Below, one piece after another: positions 1-8,524 of a stretch of DNA of 51,690 nt. Position 1 is the first letter of the stretch. The number at the start of each line of letters is the position of its first letter. The DNA comes from an uncultured Acidobacteriota bacterium (lineage in GTDB: Bacteria > Acidobacteriota > UBA6911 > CAINFC01): NCBI GenBank assembly GCA_903847975.1, contig CAINFC010000244.1:1-51690 (forward strand). Reading direction: 5' to 3'. The notes beneath the pieces are model-generated. The model searched no databases. It was not told the origin of the DNA and worked only from the letters and a program-made list of their open reading frames with translations. A program made the translations under genes and the position numbers.

Positions 1-292
1 CACTCCCTGATAACCCGGCAAAAAGTCCCATGTATGGAGATTTCCGTTGGGGAAAGCCCTGAAAGGGCTTCGGATCGCAGCCCGGGGTTGGCGCGCTTCG
101 CGCCAACCCCGGGTAAGGTTACCCGCAGGCGACAACCCTGCAATGGTTGCGCAAAATCCGGTCATGCCAATCGTTTGCGCAGCCCTTACAGGGCTGGGTT
201 TCAAACCAATCCGCATACCCGGGGTAGCGCCTGCGGCGCAACCCCGGGCTGTGTACCGGAACCCCTTTGGGGTTCCTTTTTTTCGAATCTGT
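1..292. repeat. Mosaic palindromic repeat, family A, copy 1
   Basis: This copy is repeated in direct orientation with a period of 292 bp (the word starting at 1 recurs at 293). It is built from ordered palindromes: a GCCCTGAAAGGGC-type unit near 56-68, a 15-bp perfect hairpin at 81-95/99-113 with a CTT loop, an ACCCTGCAATGGTT unit near 134-148, GCCCTTACAGGGC near 183-195, a second GC-rich hairpin at 218-248 with one mismatch, and AACCCCTTTGGGGTT near 260-275, followed by a T-rich run. The short ORFs here come from the repeat and show no protein character. I found no gene in 1-746; about 540-746 holds nothing I recognise. Confidence 0.85.
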
Positions 293-530
293 CACTCCCT
301 GATAACCCGGCAAAAAGTCCCATGTCTGGAGATTTCCGTTGGGGAAAGCCCTGAAAGGGCTTCGGATCGCAGCCCGGGGTTGGCGCGCTTCGCGCCTACC
401 CCGGGTAGGGTTACCCGCAGGCAACAACCCTGCAAGGGTTGCGCAAAATCCGGTCATGCCAATCGTTTGCGCAGCCCTTACAGGGCTTTCGCGAGAATTC
501 TCGATTTCCTGCGCCTTCATCCGCAATGAT
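293..530. repeat. Family A repeat, copy 2 (partial, altered right end)
   Basis: This follows copy 1 directly and matches it closely through the GCCCTTACAGGGC unit near 475-487. The sequence then switches to TTTCGCGAGAATTC instead of the second hairpin half. That switch resembles the reverse complement of the left end of the copy at 41486, so half-units appear to be joined in different orientations. A third fragment of the left-end word (ATAATCCCGCAAAAAGTC) begins near 529. Confidence 0.75.
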
Positions 531-746
531 AATCCCGCAAAAAGTCTTCTTTGTTTAGAGTTCAAGCTTCAGCTTGCGGGGTACAAGCTGAAACCTGCTT
601 GCAGCGCGAAGTCTGAAGACTGTACTCAAAACGGATATCGTTTGGTAGATGGTTACGGATCCCACCGTATTTTTTCGAAGGGATCAACGAATTCGATGGC
701 GAGCAAGAAAGAGGAGTTGGAAGCGGGACGGGCGGGACGACAGGAG

Positions 747-2138
747 CTACCTTTTGCTGGCGGCGGTTTCACGGAGCCAATGCTCGAAACGGGAAGCCAT
801 CTCTTTGGCCCGCTCCGGCTGCGCTGCGGAGAGGTCCGTGGTTTCCCCGAGATCCCGGCCCAGGTCGTAGAGCTGCCACGGTTCGGCATCGGCACGGCGC
901 AGGATCTTGAACGACCCCTCGCGCATTCCGCGCCACTGCTCGTTTTTCCCCTGGTCCCACACCCAGTGCAAAGCCTTGTGCGGGGAAGGAGAGCGCCCGG
1001 AAAGGACTGAAGACATGTCTCGTCCGTCCAGCACCCGGTCCTCAGGCCGCGGGACGCCGGCGGCCGCCAGGAGGGTGGGCAGGACGTCCAGGCTGGAAAG
1101 CATTTCCCGGCAGACCGAGCTGGCAGGGATCCTCCCGGGCCAGCGGACGATCGCCGGAACGCGCACGCCGCCCTCGCACACGGTCACTCCGCCGGAGCGC
1201 AGCGGGCGGTTGGACTGCACTTCCAACCCGCGGCCGGGAAGCATGAAGGCGCCGTTGTCGGAAATCAGCAGCACCACCGTGTTCCGCTCCAGGCGCAGCG
1301 CCTCCAGGGTCTGCAGGACACGTCCCACGGCGTCGTCCAGGGCGGTGAGCACCGCGCGGAAGCGCTTCTGCGGATCCGCTTCGTCGGGCGGCAGTCCGTA
1401 AAGCTTCAGGTACCGCTCAGGCACCTGCCACTCCACTTTCTCCCCGGGCTCCACGTTTTGCGGGTAGACGTAGTGCACGGCATTGAAAGGAAGGTAGACG
1501 AACCAGGGATTGTCTTTGTGGCGGCTGATAAAATCGATGGCCGCATCGGCAAAAAGATCTGTCGAATAGGTGCCGCGCCGGTCGAGGACCTCCGTTCCCT
1601 GGCGCAGATCATTCTCGCCGTGATAGAGGTGCTTGAAGTAGTGGATGTTGCCCGAGCGATGGCCGAGGAATTCGTCGAAGCCGCGCTCGGTGGGCCTTCG
1701 GCCGGGGCTGAAGCCGATATTCCATTTGCCGAAGGCCCCGGTAGCGTATCCGCGCGGGCGAAGGTACTGGGGGATGATTTTTTCCGCCGCCGGCAGCCCC
1801 TCGGTGCCGCCCCCCTCCCCGGTGGAAAGCTGGTAGTTCAAGCCGTTGCGCACCGGGTGGCGGCCGGTCAGCAGCGCCCCGCGCGACGGGGAGCAGCTGG
1901 GCGAGGCGATATAAAAATCGGTGCAGCGCACTCCCTGACGCGCCAGGCGGTCGATCTGCGGCGTCCGGTTTTCCCGGTTGCCGTAGCAGCCGGGATCGCC
2001 GTAACCCAGGTTGTCGACAAAAATCAGCAGGAAATTCGGCGGGCGCGGCGGTTCCGCCCGGGCCGGCACCGCCAGGGCCCACAGAAAAAATACGGCCCGG
2101 AGCACGATGGCCGCCTTCCTCATTGCTTGGCCCTTCAT
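747..2138 (-). CDS. Exported sulfatase (arylsulfatase A family)
   Basis: Hydrolyses a sulfate ester, probably on a carbohydrate, in the periplasm or outside the cell. A signal peptide covers about residues 6-28. The metal-site motif VDNLGYGD is at 41-48. The formylglycine motif C-S-P-S-R starts at Cys82, so an anaerobic or oxygen-dependent formylglycine maturase is needed; none is in the window. ISDNG later in the protein is the usual second metal site. The family GKWHLG motif reads GKWNIG here, so the His that normally helps the formylglycine is Asn. The start at 2138 has GGAG 5 nt upstream; 2123 (AAGGG upstream) is an equally plausible start and gives a tidier signal peptide. The gene lies 40 bp after the TonB receptor on the same strand, so the two are probably one operon for a sulfated glycan. 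The subfamily and substrate cannot be fixed. Confidence 0.9.
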   Translation of the reverse strand: MKGQAMRKAAIVLRAVFFLWALAVPARAEPPRPPNFLLIFVDNLGYGDPGCYGNRENRTPQIDRLARQGVRCTDFYIASPSCSPSRGALLTGRHPVRNGLNYQLSTGEGGGTEGLPAAEKIIPQYLRPRGYATGAFGKWNIGFSPGRRPTERGFDEFLGHRSGNIHYFKHLYHGENDLRQGTEVLDRRGTYSTDLFADAAIDFISRHKDNPWFVYLPFNAVHYVYPQNVEPGEKVEWQVPERYLKLYGLPPDEADPQKRFRAVLTALDDAVGRVLQTLEALRLERNTVVLLISDNGAFMLPGRGLEVQSNRPLRSGGVTVCEGGVRVPAIVRWPGRIPASSVCREMLSSLDVLPTLLAAAGVPRPEDRVLDGRDMSSVLSGRSPSPHKALHWVWDQGKNEQWRGMREGSFKILRRADAEPWQLYDLGRDLGETTDLSAAQPERAKEMASRFEHWLRETAASKR

Positions 2139-2178
2139 GCACGCTCCGTGGGGAAAAAGAACAGGCAATTTCTCATGT

Positions 2179-5100
2179 TCAGAAATTCAACTTGAGCCCC
2201 AGCTGCAGCGTGCGGGCCGGCCCAACTCCGGTGACCTGCCCGAAGGTGCTGGAAGTGGCCGAGGAGGGCAAACTGGTGCCGATCCCGGTAAAGGAAACGT
2301 GGTTGAAAAAGTTGAACAGCTCCGCCCGGATCTGCAGGTTCATGCGCTCCTTGACCGGCAGGTTTTTAAAGAGCGAAATGTCCCAGTTGTTCATGCCCGG
2401 GCCGCGGATCACGCCGCGGGCCGAGTTGCCGAAGCGCCCGCTGGGCGGCGTGGAGAAAGAGAGCGTGGGATCGAACCAGAAGTTGCCGCTGACCGTGGCC
2501 CCGTTGGGCAGCCGGAAGCTTTGTACTTTCCGCGGATCCAAGTAGGAGACCGGGGCAATCTGGTCCGGCCGCGAGGAGGTGGCCCCGGTGCCGGTCAGGT
2601 CGGTGGCCAGGGCGAAGGAGGGAGTGAACGTCTGCCCGGAGGTCATATTGGTGATGCCCGAGACCTCCCATCCGCCGAAAGCCTTGCCGATCCAGTCTTT
2701 CCGGCCGCGGAAGAGCGGCAGATCCCAGATATAGTTGAAGACCAGCACGTGGGTGCGGTCGAAATCGGCCACGCTACGCTCGGCGCGGATGTTGTAATAA
2801 TCCTGCACTCCGCCGCCCTGCTCGCCGTAGCCGTTGGTGATGGTCCGGCCCCAGGTGTAGGCCACGCCCAGTCCCAGCCCGCCTTTGAAGCGGCGCTGCA
2901 GCGAAGACTGCAGGGCGTTGTAGCCGGAGGATCCGCTGGTGGTCAGCCAGAGAATGCTGCCGAATCCGGGATAGGGGCGCAGGCTGTCGCGGGGAACCGA
3001 GGAGTTGCCCGGCTTGAGGCGCGTTCCCACCGGCAGCTGGTTGATGTCCAACCCCATGGTGATGAAGCGGGCCTGGGTTCCCTGGTAGCGCACCTCGGCC
3101 AGCAGCGCCTGCGGCAGCCGCTTCTGGAATCCGAAGCTGTAGCTGTAGAGCGTCGGAGTCCGGGTGTCGTTCCCCCAGCTGGTGGGCGCAGACGGCAGAA
3201 CCGGCGAGCGCCCTCCGGTCATCCGGTCGATGTTGGCGTCATACAGGGTGACCCGGTTGAGGAAGGGAATCCCGTTGCCGGTCAGCACGGTGCTGCCGGA
3301 GCGGATGCGGTCGTAGGTGATGCTTCCCCCGCCGCGGATCGACCAGTCCCCTTTGCCGTTCGGATCCCAGGCGAAGGAGAAGCGCGGGGAGACATTCACC
3401 GCCGGCAGGGTGTAGGAGCCACGCGGAACGCCGCGGAACAGGCGGTTCCAGGCGGGATTGTCGGCCACGGCCACACGGCCCTTGGCTCGATCCGGCCAGC
3501 CGTCGCCGACCAGGGAAATGCCGTTGACGTAAAAGTTTTCGATGTAATCGCCGACGCCGGCCACCAGGGAGCCGTCGGCGTTGAATTTGGGCGCCTTGGC
3601 GGGGTCGAAGAAATTGGAGCGGAAGGATATCAGGTTGTTCAGGGCGCTGTAGACCGGCCCGGAGTGGATCAGCCGCACCCCGTATTCCAGCGAAAGGTTC
3701 GGCCGGATGCGCCAGGTGTCCTGGGCATAGCCCTCGATCTGCCAGAAGCGGGTGAAGATCACCGAGTCGGCGGTCGATTCGCTGTAGCTCTGGAAGTTGC
3801 CGAGCAGCACGTCGGCCAGCACATTGGTGCTCGATAGGGAAGAGGAGGTGGCGAAATTGAGGGCCCCGTTCTCCCGCGCCCCGCTCTGCAGGACGTTGGC
3901 ATTGGCCCGGTAGCGCTCCAGCCATCCGCCGAATTTGAAGGCGTGGTTGCCGCGGATGAAATTGATGTCGTCGCGCAGCAGGAACAGGTGATGAAAGGTC
4001 TGCAGGTTGGCCCCGATGCCGTAGCCGGTGAATCCGGCTATGGATACGTCGGGTGCGGCTCCCAGCCGGGTTCCGGAAAAGAGCTCCGGATAACTGATTC
4101 CCAGCTTGTCGCGCTGGAAGTTGGCGGTCACGGCGTTGTTGTCGATCCGCGTCCCGGACCAGGAAAAGTTGACGGTGTGGACCAGGCGGGGGGTCAGCGT
4201 CTGGCTGAGGTTGGCCGAATAGATCAGCCCGTCGCGCGCGTAGTCGTTGCCGACGATGGCCAGGGAGCTGCCGTTGGAGGTGTCCGAAAGGTCATACTGA
4301 TCGCGAATGGCGCGGACGAAGAGCTGGGTTCGGGCGGAGAGGTTGTAATCCACCCGGAAGATCTGCTGGTTTTGATCTCCGCGCGACAGCGTCTGGGTGA
4401 CGTAGTTGAACCCCTGGCCGGCGATGTTGGGCAGCGGAAAAGGCGACAGCAGCCTGGGCCCGTTGCTGGACCAGAGGTTGGAAGGCAGGATGCGCGGGTT
4501 GGACGGATTCAGCGGCAGTTTGGTCGTCGGGTTGATCGGCACGCTGAGTCGGGAATTGGTGAAATCTCCTTTGCGCTCTTCCGCGGTGGGCACCGTTCCG
4601 GTGCGGGTGGTGGCGTTTCGTTTGGGGCTCCAGGATAGGGAGGTAAAGAAGAACAGCTTGGAGCGATCGGTATTGAATTTTCCGGGGATAAAAAACGGGC
4701 CGCCCAGCGTGAAGCCATAATTGTGGTAGCGCAGAATGGGTTTGGCGGTTCCCGAGCGGTTGCTGATCCAGTCGCTGGCGTCGAAGGCGTCGTTGCGAGC
4801 GAATTCGTAAAGTCCGCCGTGAAAGTCGCGGGTACCGCTCTTGGTGACCACGTTCACCATGGCCCCCTGGTTTTGTCCGTATTCGGCGGCGTAGGAGCTG
4901 GTGGTGATCTTTACCTCCTGGATGGCGTCCACGTTGGGGTTGACGTGCGGCGTGCCGTTGGAGCCCACGTTGAGGTTCCAGGCTCCGTCGACCATGAAGC
5001 CCGAAGTGTTGCCGCGCAGCCCGTTGATGTTCTGCTGATCGGTGGTCGTCTGGTTGAAGGAAGAGGAGTAGTTGACCGTGACCCCGGGCATGAGCGACAG

Positions 5101-5574
5101 CAGCTGCGTGTAGTTCCGGCCGTTGAGGGAGAGCTGGGAAACCTGGTTGTCGGTGATCACCGTGCCGGTTTCGCCGGAGGCGGTCTCCACGCGGTTGCTG
5201 AGCGCGGTGACCTCTACCACCTCGGAAGTGATTCCCGGCGTGAGGGAAGGATTAATGGTGATCTTGCTGTTGGCGCTGAGCTGGATCCCTCCCTCGGTGT
5301 ATTTTTTGAAGCCCTGGAATTCCACGGAGACCTCGTACACCCCGGGCACCAGGTCGGGGAAGACGTAAAGCCCGCTGTCATTGGTCATCTGCTGCCTGGA
5401 CATTCCCGTGTTCCTGTTCAGCGCCACCACCGGGGCTCCGACGACCACCGCCCCGCTGGAATCGAAGACGGTTCCGGAGATCTGCCCGGACAATACCTGG
5501 GCTGGAAGAGAGCCCGCGAAGAAAAGTAAAACCAGAATGCCGAAACCCAAAGTCCGAATCCGACCGTTGCCCAT
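2179..5574 (-). CDS. TonB-dependent receptor, Oar-like, with carboxypeptidase-regulatory-like domain (1)
   Basis: Predicted outer-membrane transporter of 1131 residues. It has a signal peptide (1-26), a CarboxypepD_reg-like beta-sandwich (about 28-110), a plug domain with the LSLNGRNYTQLL and VDGAWNLN type motifs, and a long beta-barrel ending in ...LKLNF with the terminal Phe used for outer-membrane insertion. The start at 5574 is chosen because AGGAGG lies 7 nt upstream; a longer frame to 5607 lacks such a site. There is no SusD-like partner, as is normal for the acidobacterial Oar-like group. The sulfatase downstream suggests the cargo is a sulfated or decorated glycan, but ligand specificity cannot be read from the sequence. 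Promoter-like boxes lie at 5635-5663. Confidence 0.92.
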   Translation of the reverse strand: MGNGRIRTLGFGILVLLFFAGSLPAQVLSGQISGTVFDSSGAVVVGAPVVALNRNTGMSRQQMTNDSGLYVFPDLVPGVYEVSVEFQGFKKYTEGGIQLSANSKITINPSLTPGITSEVVEVTALSNRVETASGETGTVITDNQVSQLSLNGRNYTQLLSLMPGVTVNYSSSFNQTTTDQQNINGLRGNTSGFMVDGAWNLNVGSNGTPHVNPNVDAIQEVKITTSSYAAEYGQNQGAMVNVVTKSGTRDFHGGLYEFARNDAFDASDWISNRSGTAKPILRYHNYGFTLGGPFFIPGKFNTDRSKLFFFTSLSWSPKRNATTRTGTVPTAEERKGDFTNSRLSVPINPTTKLPLNPSNPRILPSNLWSSNGPRLLSPFPLPNIAGQGFNYVTQTLSRGDQNQQIFRVDYNLSARTQLFVRAIRDQYDLSDTSNGSSLAIVGNDYARDGLIYSANLSQTLTPRLVHTVNFSWSGTRIDNNAVTANFQRDKLGISYPELFSGTRLGAAPDVSIAGFTGYGIGANLQTFHHLFLLRDDINFIRGNHAFKFGGWLERYRANANVLQSGARENGALNFATSSSLSSTNVLADVLLGNFQSYSESTADSVIFTRFWQIEGYAQDTWRIRPNLSLEYGVRLIHSGPVYSALNNLISFRSNFFDPAKAPKFNADGSLVAGVGDYIENFYVNGISLVGDGWPDRAKGRVAVADNPAWNRLFRGVPRGSYTLPAVNVSPRFSFAWDPNGKGDWSIRGGGSITYDRIRSGSTVLTGNGIPFLNRVTLYDANIDRMTGGRSPVLPSAPTSWGNDTRTPTLYSYSFGFQKRLPQALLAEVRYQGTQARFITMGLDINQLPVGTRLKPGNSSVPRDSLRPYPGFGSILWLTTSGSSGYNALQSSLQRRFKGGLGLGVAYTWGRTITNGYGEQGGGVQDYYNIRAERSVADFDRTHVLVFNYIWDLPLFRGRKDWIGKAFGGWEVSGITNMTSGQTFTPSFALATDLTGTGATSSRPDQIAPVSYLDPRKVQSFRLPNGATVSGNFWFDPTLSFSTPPSGRFGNSARGVIRGPGMNNWDISLFKNLPVKERMNLQIRAELFNFFNHVSFTGIGTSLPSSATSSTFGQVTGVGPARTLQLGLKLNF

Positions 5575-5634
5575 AGCGAATCCTCCTGACTGGAAAAGTG
5601 ACTTCACCGATACTGCGATTTACCGAATTGCTAA

Positions 5635-5663
5635 ATTGTAATGCGAATTCAAATTGACAACAA
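5635..5663 (-). promoter_or_regulatory. Sigma70-like promoter for the TonB receptor/sulfatase operon
   Basis: On the minus strand TTGTTG (5658-5663) and TACAAT (5635-5640) are separated by 17 bp. The predicted start of transcription is about 50 bp before the start codon at 5574. The -35 box overlaps the -35 box of the divergent promoter at 5654-5682. Confidence 0.45.
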
Positions 5664-5682
5664 TGGATGGTCCAATTAAAAT
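5654..5682 (+). promoter_or_regulatory. Strong sigma70-like promoter for the esterase/MFS operon
   Basis: TTGACA (5654-5659), a 17-bp spacer and TAAAAT (5677-5682) form a near-consensus promoter. Transcription would begin near 5689, so the ATG at 5689 is too close to serve. This supports translation from 5749, which has GGAG upstream. Confidence 0.6.
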
Positions 5683-5748
5683 TGCACGATGATTTCAGAC
5701 AACACCATGCCTGCCCAATCTCCCAAGAACACCCACACGGAGAATGCC

Positions 5749-6876
5749 ATGAAGGTTTTATTAGCTGTCCTGCTCGTATTGCTTTTCCTGCCTGGCCTTA
5801 CAGTCTATGCCCAGACTCCGCCCCCGGACAACCTGGTTTCTCCCACGGTCAACGCCGACCGGACCGTCACCTTCCGGGTCCGCGCGCCCAAGGCCGCCCA
5901 GGTGGCCCTGTACGGCGACTGGATGCCGGTCGGAACCCAGCAGCCGATGACCCGCGATGCCGAAGGCGTCTGGAGCGTGACCGCCGGTCCGCTGGAAGCC
6001 ACCGTCCACCTCTACTGGTTTATTCTCGACGGTCTGGCCATCGCCGATCCCATCAACCCGATCCTCAAACTCCGGCAGCGGACCTCGGCCAGCCTGGTGG
6101 AGGTGCCCTCACAGCCGGCCGCCGTCTGGGAAGTGAAGGACGTGCCCCATGGCAGCGTGGAAGTCAACTGGAGGAAATCGGCGGTGCTCGGCGGCAGCAC
6201 GCGCCAGATCTGGGTTTACCTGCCGCCCGACTACGAGAAAAATACGGCCAGGCGCTACCCGATCCTCTACCTGCTGCACGGCAGCGGCGACACGGCAGCC
6301 GCCTGGACCACGGCGGGCAACGCCAATATCATTCTCGACAACCTGATCGCCGAGAAGAAGGCCCGGCCGATGATCATCGTCATGCCTCTGGGCCACGCCG
6401 TGCCCTTCGGTTCGCCGCCCGAGATCCAGGCCAAAAATACTCCGCTCATGGAAGAATACATGCTCCAGGAAGTGCTGCCCTGGGCGGAATCGAAATACCG
6501 GGTGATGGCCGGGAGGGACAACCACGCGATTGCCGGCCTTTCCATGGGAGGCGGGCAGACTATGAACATCGCTTTCGGCCATCTCGACCTTTTCAGCCAG
6601 GTCGGGGTGTTCAGTTCCGCGGTCGGGGCCGATTTCGAGAAGAAATACCAGGCCGTCCTGCAGAACGCCAGGGAGACCAACAGCAAGCTCAAGGTCTTCT
6701 GGATCGGCCTGGGTGACAAGGACAACATCTTCAGCGGGGAACGGGCCAAGTTTTATTTCGACATGCTGAAGAAATACGGCATCCAGCACAAGCTGCGGAT
6801 GATTCCGAACGGAGCGCACACCTGGCCGGTCTGGCGGTTGTGCCTCAGCGAATTTGCCCCCCTGCTTTTTCCATAA
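5749..6876 (+). CDS. Secreted alpha/beta-hydrolase esterase (feruloyl/acetyl-xylan esterase type)
   Basis: Esterase of the PF00756 (esterase D/IroE/XynZ) family, 375 residues. The signal peptide covers 1-21. An N-terminal E-set/CBM48-like beta-sandwich (about 27-120) precedes the catalytic fold. The nucleophile is Ser265 in GLSMGG, the likely acid is an Asp near 323 (GDKDN), and the catalytic His is 357 in GAHTW. Such proteins remove ferulate or acetyl groups from plant polysaccharides. The start at 5749 is preferred over 5689 because of GGAG at 5739 and the immediate signal peptide. An MFS transporter follows 34 bp downstream, suggesting one transcript. The exact ester hydrolysed is unknown. 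Confidence 0.88.
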   Translation: MKVLLAVLLVLLFLPGLTVYAQTPPPDNLVSPTVNADRTVTFRVRAPKAAQVALYGDWMPVGTQQPMTRDAEGVWSVTAGPLEATVHLYWFILDGLAIADPINPILKLRQRTSASLVEVPSQPAAVWEVKDVPHGSVEVNWRKSAVLGGSTRQIWVYLPPDYEKNTARRYPILYLLHGSGDTAAAWTTAGNANIILDNLIAEKKARPMIIVMPLGHAVPFGSPPEIQAKNTPLMEEYMLQEVLPWAESKYRVMAGRDNHAIAGLSMGGGQTMNIAFGHLDLFSQVGVFSSAVGADFEKKYQAVLQNARETNSKLKVFWIGLGDKDNIFSGERAKFYFDMLKKYGIQHKLRMIPNGAHTWPVWRLCLSEFAPLLFP

Positions 6877-6910
6877 CCGGACCCGATAACCAGGAAAACC
6901 CAATAAAATA

Positions 6911-8239
6911 ATGAAGAGCAAAAAGACTCACGCACCCCCGGTACCGCTTGCCGAAGAGGCCATTTACCGGAAAATCACCTGGCGGCTGATGCCGTACCTG
7001 TTCCTGTGCTACGTTCTGGCCTATGTGGACCGGGTCAACGTCGGATTCGCCAAGCTGCAGATGCAGCAGGACCTGGCGATGAGCGACTCGGTCTACGGAA
7101 TGGGCGCCGGTATTTTCTTTGTCGGGTATTTCCTCTTCGAAGTGCCGGCCAACATGATTCTGCAGCGGATCGGGGCCCGGAGGTGGATCGGGCCGATCAT
7201 GATCGCCTGGGGCGTGGTGAGCGCCTGCACCCTGTTCGTGCAGGGGGCGTTCAGCTACTATGTCCTGCGCTTCATTCTGGGGATCGTGGAATCCGGATTT
7301 TTCCCGGGCGTCATCCTGTACCTGACCTACTGGTACACGAGCAGGCACCGGGCGAAGATGGTGGCCCTCTTTATGAGCGCCGTGCCGGTTTCCGGAGTCA
7401 TCGCCGGCCCCATCTCCGGATGGATTCTGGAACGGATGAAGGACGCCGGACACCTCTCCTCCTGGCAGTGGCTGTTTCTCATCGAGGGAATTCCTTCGCT
7501 GATCGTCGGCCTGATTACTCTCTACTACCTGACGGATCACCCTGGCAAAGCCGCCTGGCTGAGCGCCGAGGAAAAGAAGATCGTCCTGCAGCGTCTGGAG
7601 GAGGAGGAGCAGATGAAGAAATCCGCTTCCGGCGGAGGAAAGCATCGGCTCATCGACGCGTTCCGCAGCGTGCCGGTCTGGATGCTGAGCCTGGCCTATT
7701 TCGGGATGGCTGCCGGGAATTACGGAATCAGCTTCTGGCTGCCCCAGGTGATCAAGGAGACCATCACCCAGAATGCCATCACCATCGGGTGGATTTCGAC
7801 GATTCCCTGGGCTGCCAGTATCGTGGTTATGATCGCCTTCGGACATCATTCCGATGCCACCGGCGAGCGAAGATGGCACCTGGCTCTGGCCGGGATGCTG
7901 GGCGCGACGGCTTTTGCCGCCAGCGCCATCCCGGGGATTTCCGGCGTGGCCGGGGTGGCCGCGCTGACGGTAGCCACGGTGGCCCTGATGTGCGAATTCG
8001 CTATTTTCTGGGCGCTGCCCACCGCCATTCTCAGCGGATCGGCGGCGGCCGCGGGAATCGCCTGGATCAACTCCATCGGCAACCTGGCCGGTTACGTGAG
8101 CCCGTCGGCCGTCGGCATCATCCGCGATCAGACCCACAGCATGGTTCCCGCTCTGCTGGCCCTGGCCGGCGCGCAGCTGATGACCGCGGTGATGGTGCTG
8201 GTCGTCACCCGCAAGCGCCCGGCCGGCGGGTCCATATAA
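6911..8239 (+). CDS. MFS transporter, anion:cation symporter family
   Basis: Inner-membrane carrier of 442 residues with about 12 hydrophobic segments and a central cytosolic loop rich in Glu and Lys (about 220-245). The first segments (RLMPYLFLCYVLAYVDRVNVG) and the conserved GxxxEVPxN-type second helix identify the ACS group, which imports organic anions such as galactonate, glucarate, tartrate or phthalate. It follows the esterase by 34 bp; the ribosome site is weak (AGGAAA well upstream of 6911), so coupling to the esterase is likely. Possible cargo includes a sugar acid or a released aromatic acid such as ferulate. Confidence 0.88.
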   Translation: MKSKKTHAPPVPLAEEAIYRKITWRLMPYLFLCYVLAYVDRVNVGFAKLQMQQDLAMSDSVYGMGAGIFFVGYFLFEVPANMILQRIGARRWIGPIMIAWGVVSACTLFVQGAFSYYVLRFILGIVESGFFPGVILYLTYWYTSRHRAKMVALFMSAVPVSGVIAGPISGWILERMKDAGHLSSWQWLFLIEGIPSLIVGLITLYYLTDHPGKAAWLSAEEKKIVLQRLEEEEQMKKSASGGGKHRLIDAFRSVPVWMLSLAYFGMAAGNYGISFWLPQVIKETITQNAITIGWISTIPWAASIVVMIAFGHHSDATGERRWHLALAGMLGATAFAASAIPGISGVAGVAALTVATVALMCEFAIFWALPTAILSGSAAAAGIAWINSIGNLAGYVSPSAVGIIRDQTHSMVPALLALAGAQLMTAVMVLVVTRKRPAGGSI

Positions 8240-8263
8240 TAAAACTCAGCGGAAGCCGGGAGG

Positions 8264-8478
8264 ATGGGTTCGGTTCTGCCGTCCCTTACGGGACTTTTGG
8301 GGCCGCGCCCGGGCGTGGCAGAGCACAACGGTACGGTATCCGATATTTCGTTCCGCGCGGCGCACACCCAGGTCCCGTCAGGGACGAAAGGGGGAAGCCC
8401 TGCAAGCGCCTGTGAGACGCAACCCCGGGTAGTGATCCGAAACCCCTGCAGGGTTCCGGAATTTTTACAGCTTCTTCC
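8264..8478. repeat. Palindromic repeat, diverged relative of family A
   Basis: Fills the gap between convergent genes (8240-8524). It contains GTCCCTTACGGGAC (8281-8294), GGTCCCGTCAGGGACG near 8372-8388, and a right end with GCAACCCCGGGTAG and CCGAAACCCCTGCAGGGTTCCGG. That right end matches the right end of family A copies at 1 and 41486, while the left half is different. Repeats with shared ends and swapped interiors suggest modular exchange. Confidence 0.65.
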
Positions 8479-8524
8479 ATCCGGAGGGCTTTGAAAAAAC
8501 CTGCCCGGGGGCGGAACGACTTCC

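Noticed and set aside
1-530. Could the tandem 292-bp repeats be a CRISPR array?
   Set aside because: The units are long and imperfect, contain several internal palindromes and lack unique spacers; no cas genes are present.
34-565. Short overlapping ORFs of 106-160 residues on both strands
   Set aside because: They lie wholly within family A palindromic repeats; the translations repeat with the DNA period and have no ribosome site or protein family character.
2011-3837. 608-residue plus-strand ORF opposite TonB receptor 1
   Set aside because: Antisense shadow of a clear receptor gene in GC-rich DNA; rich in Gly, Ala, Val and His with no domain.
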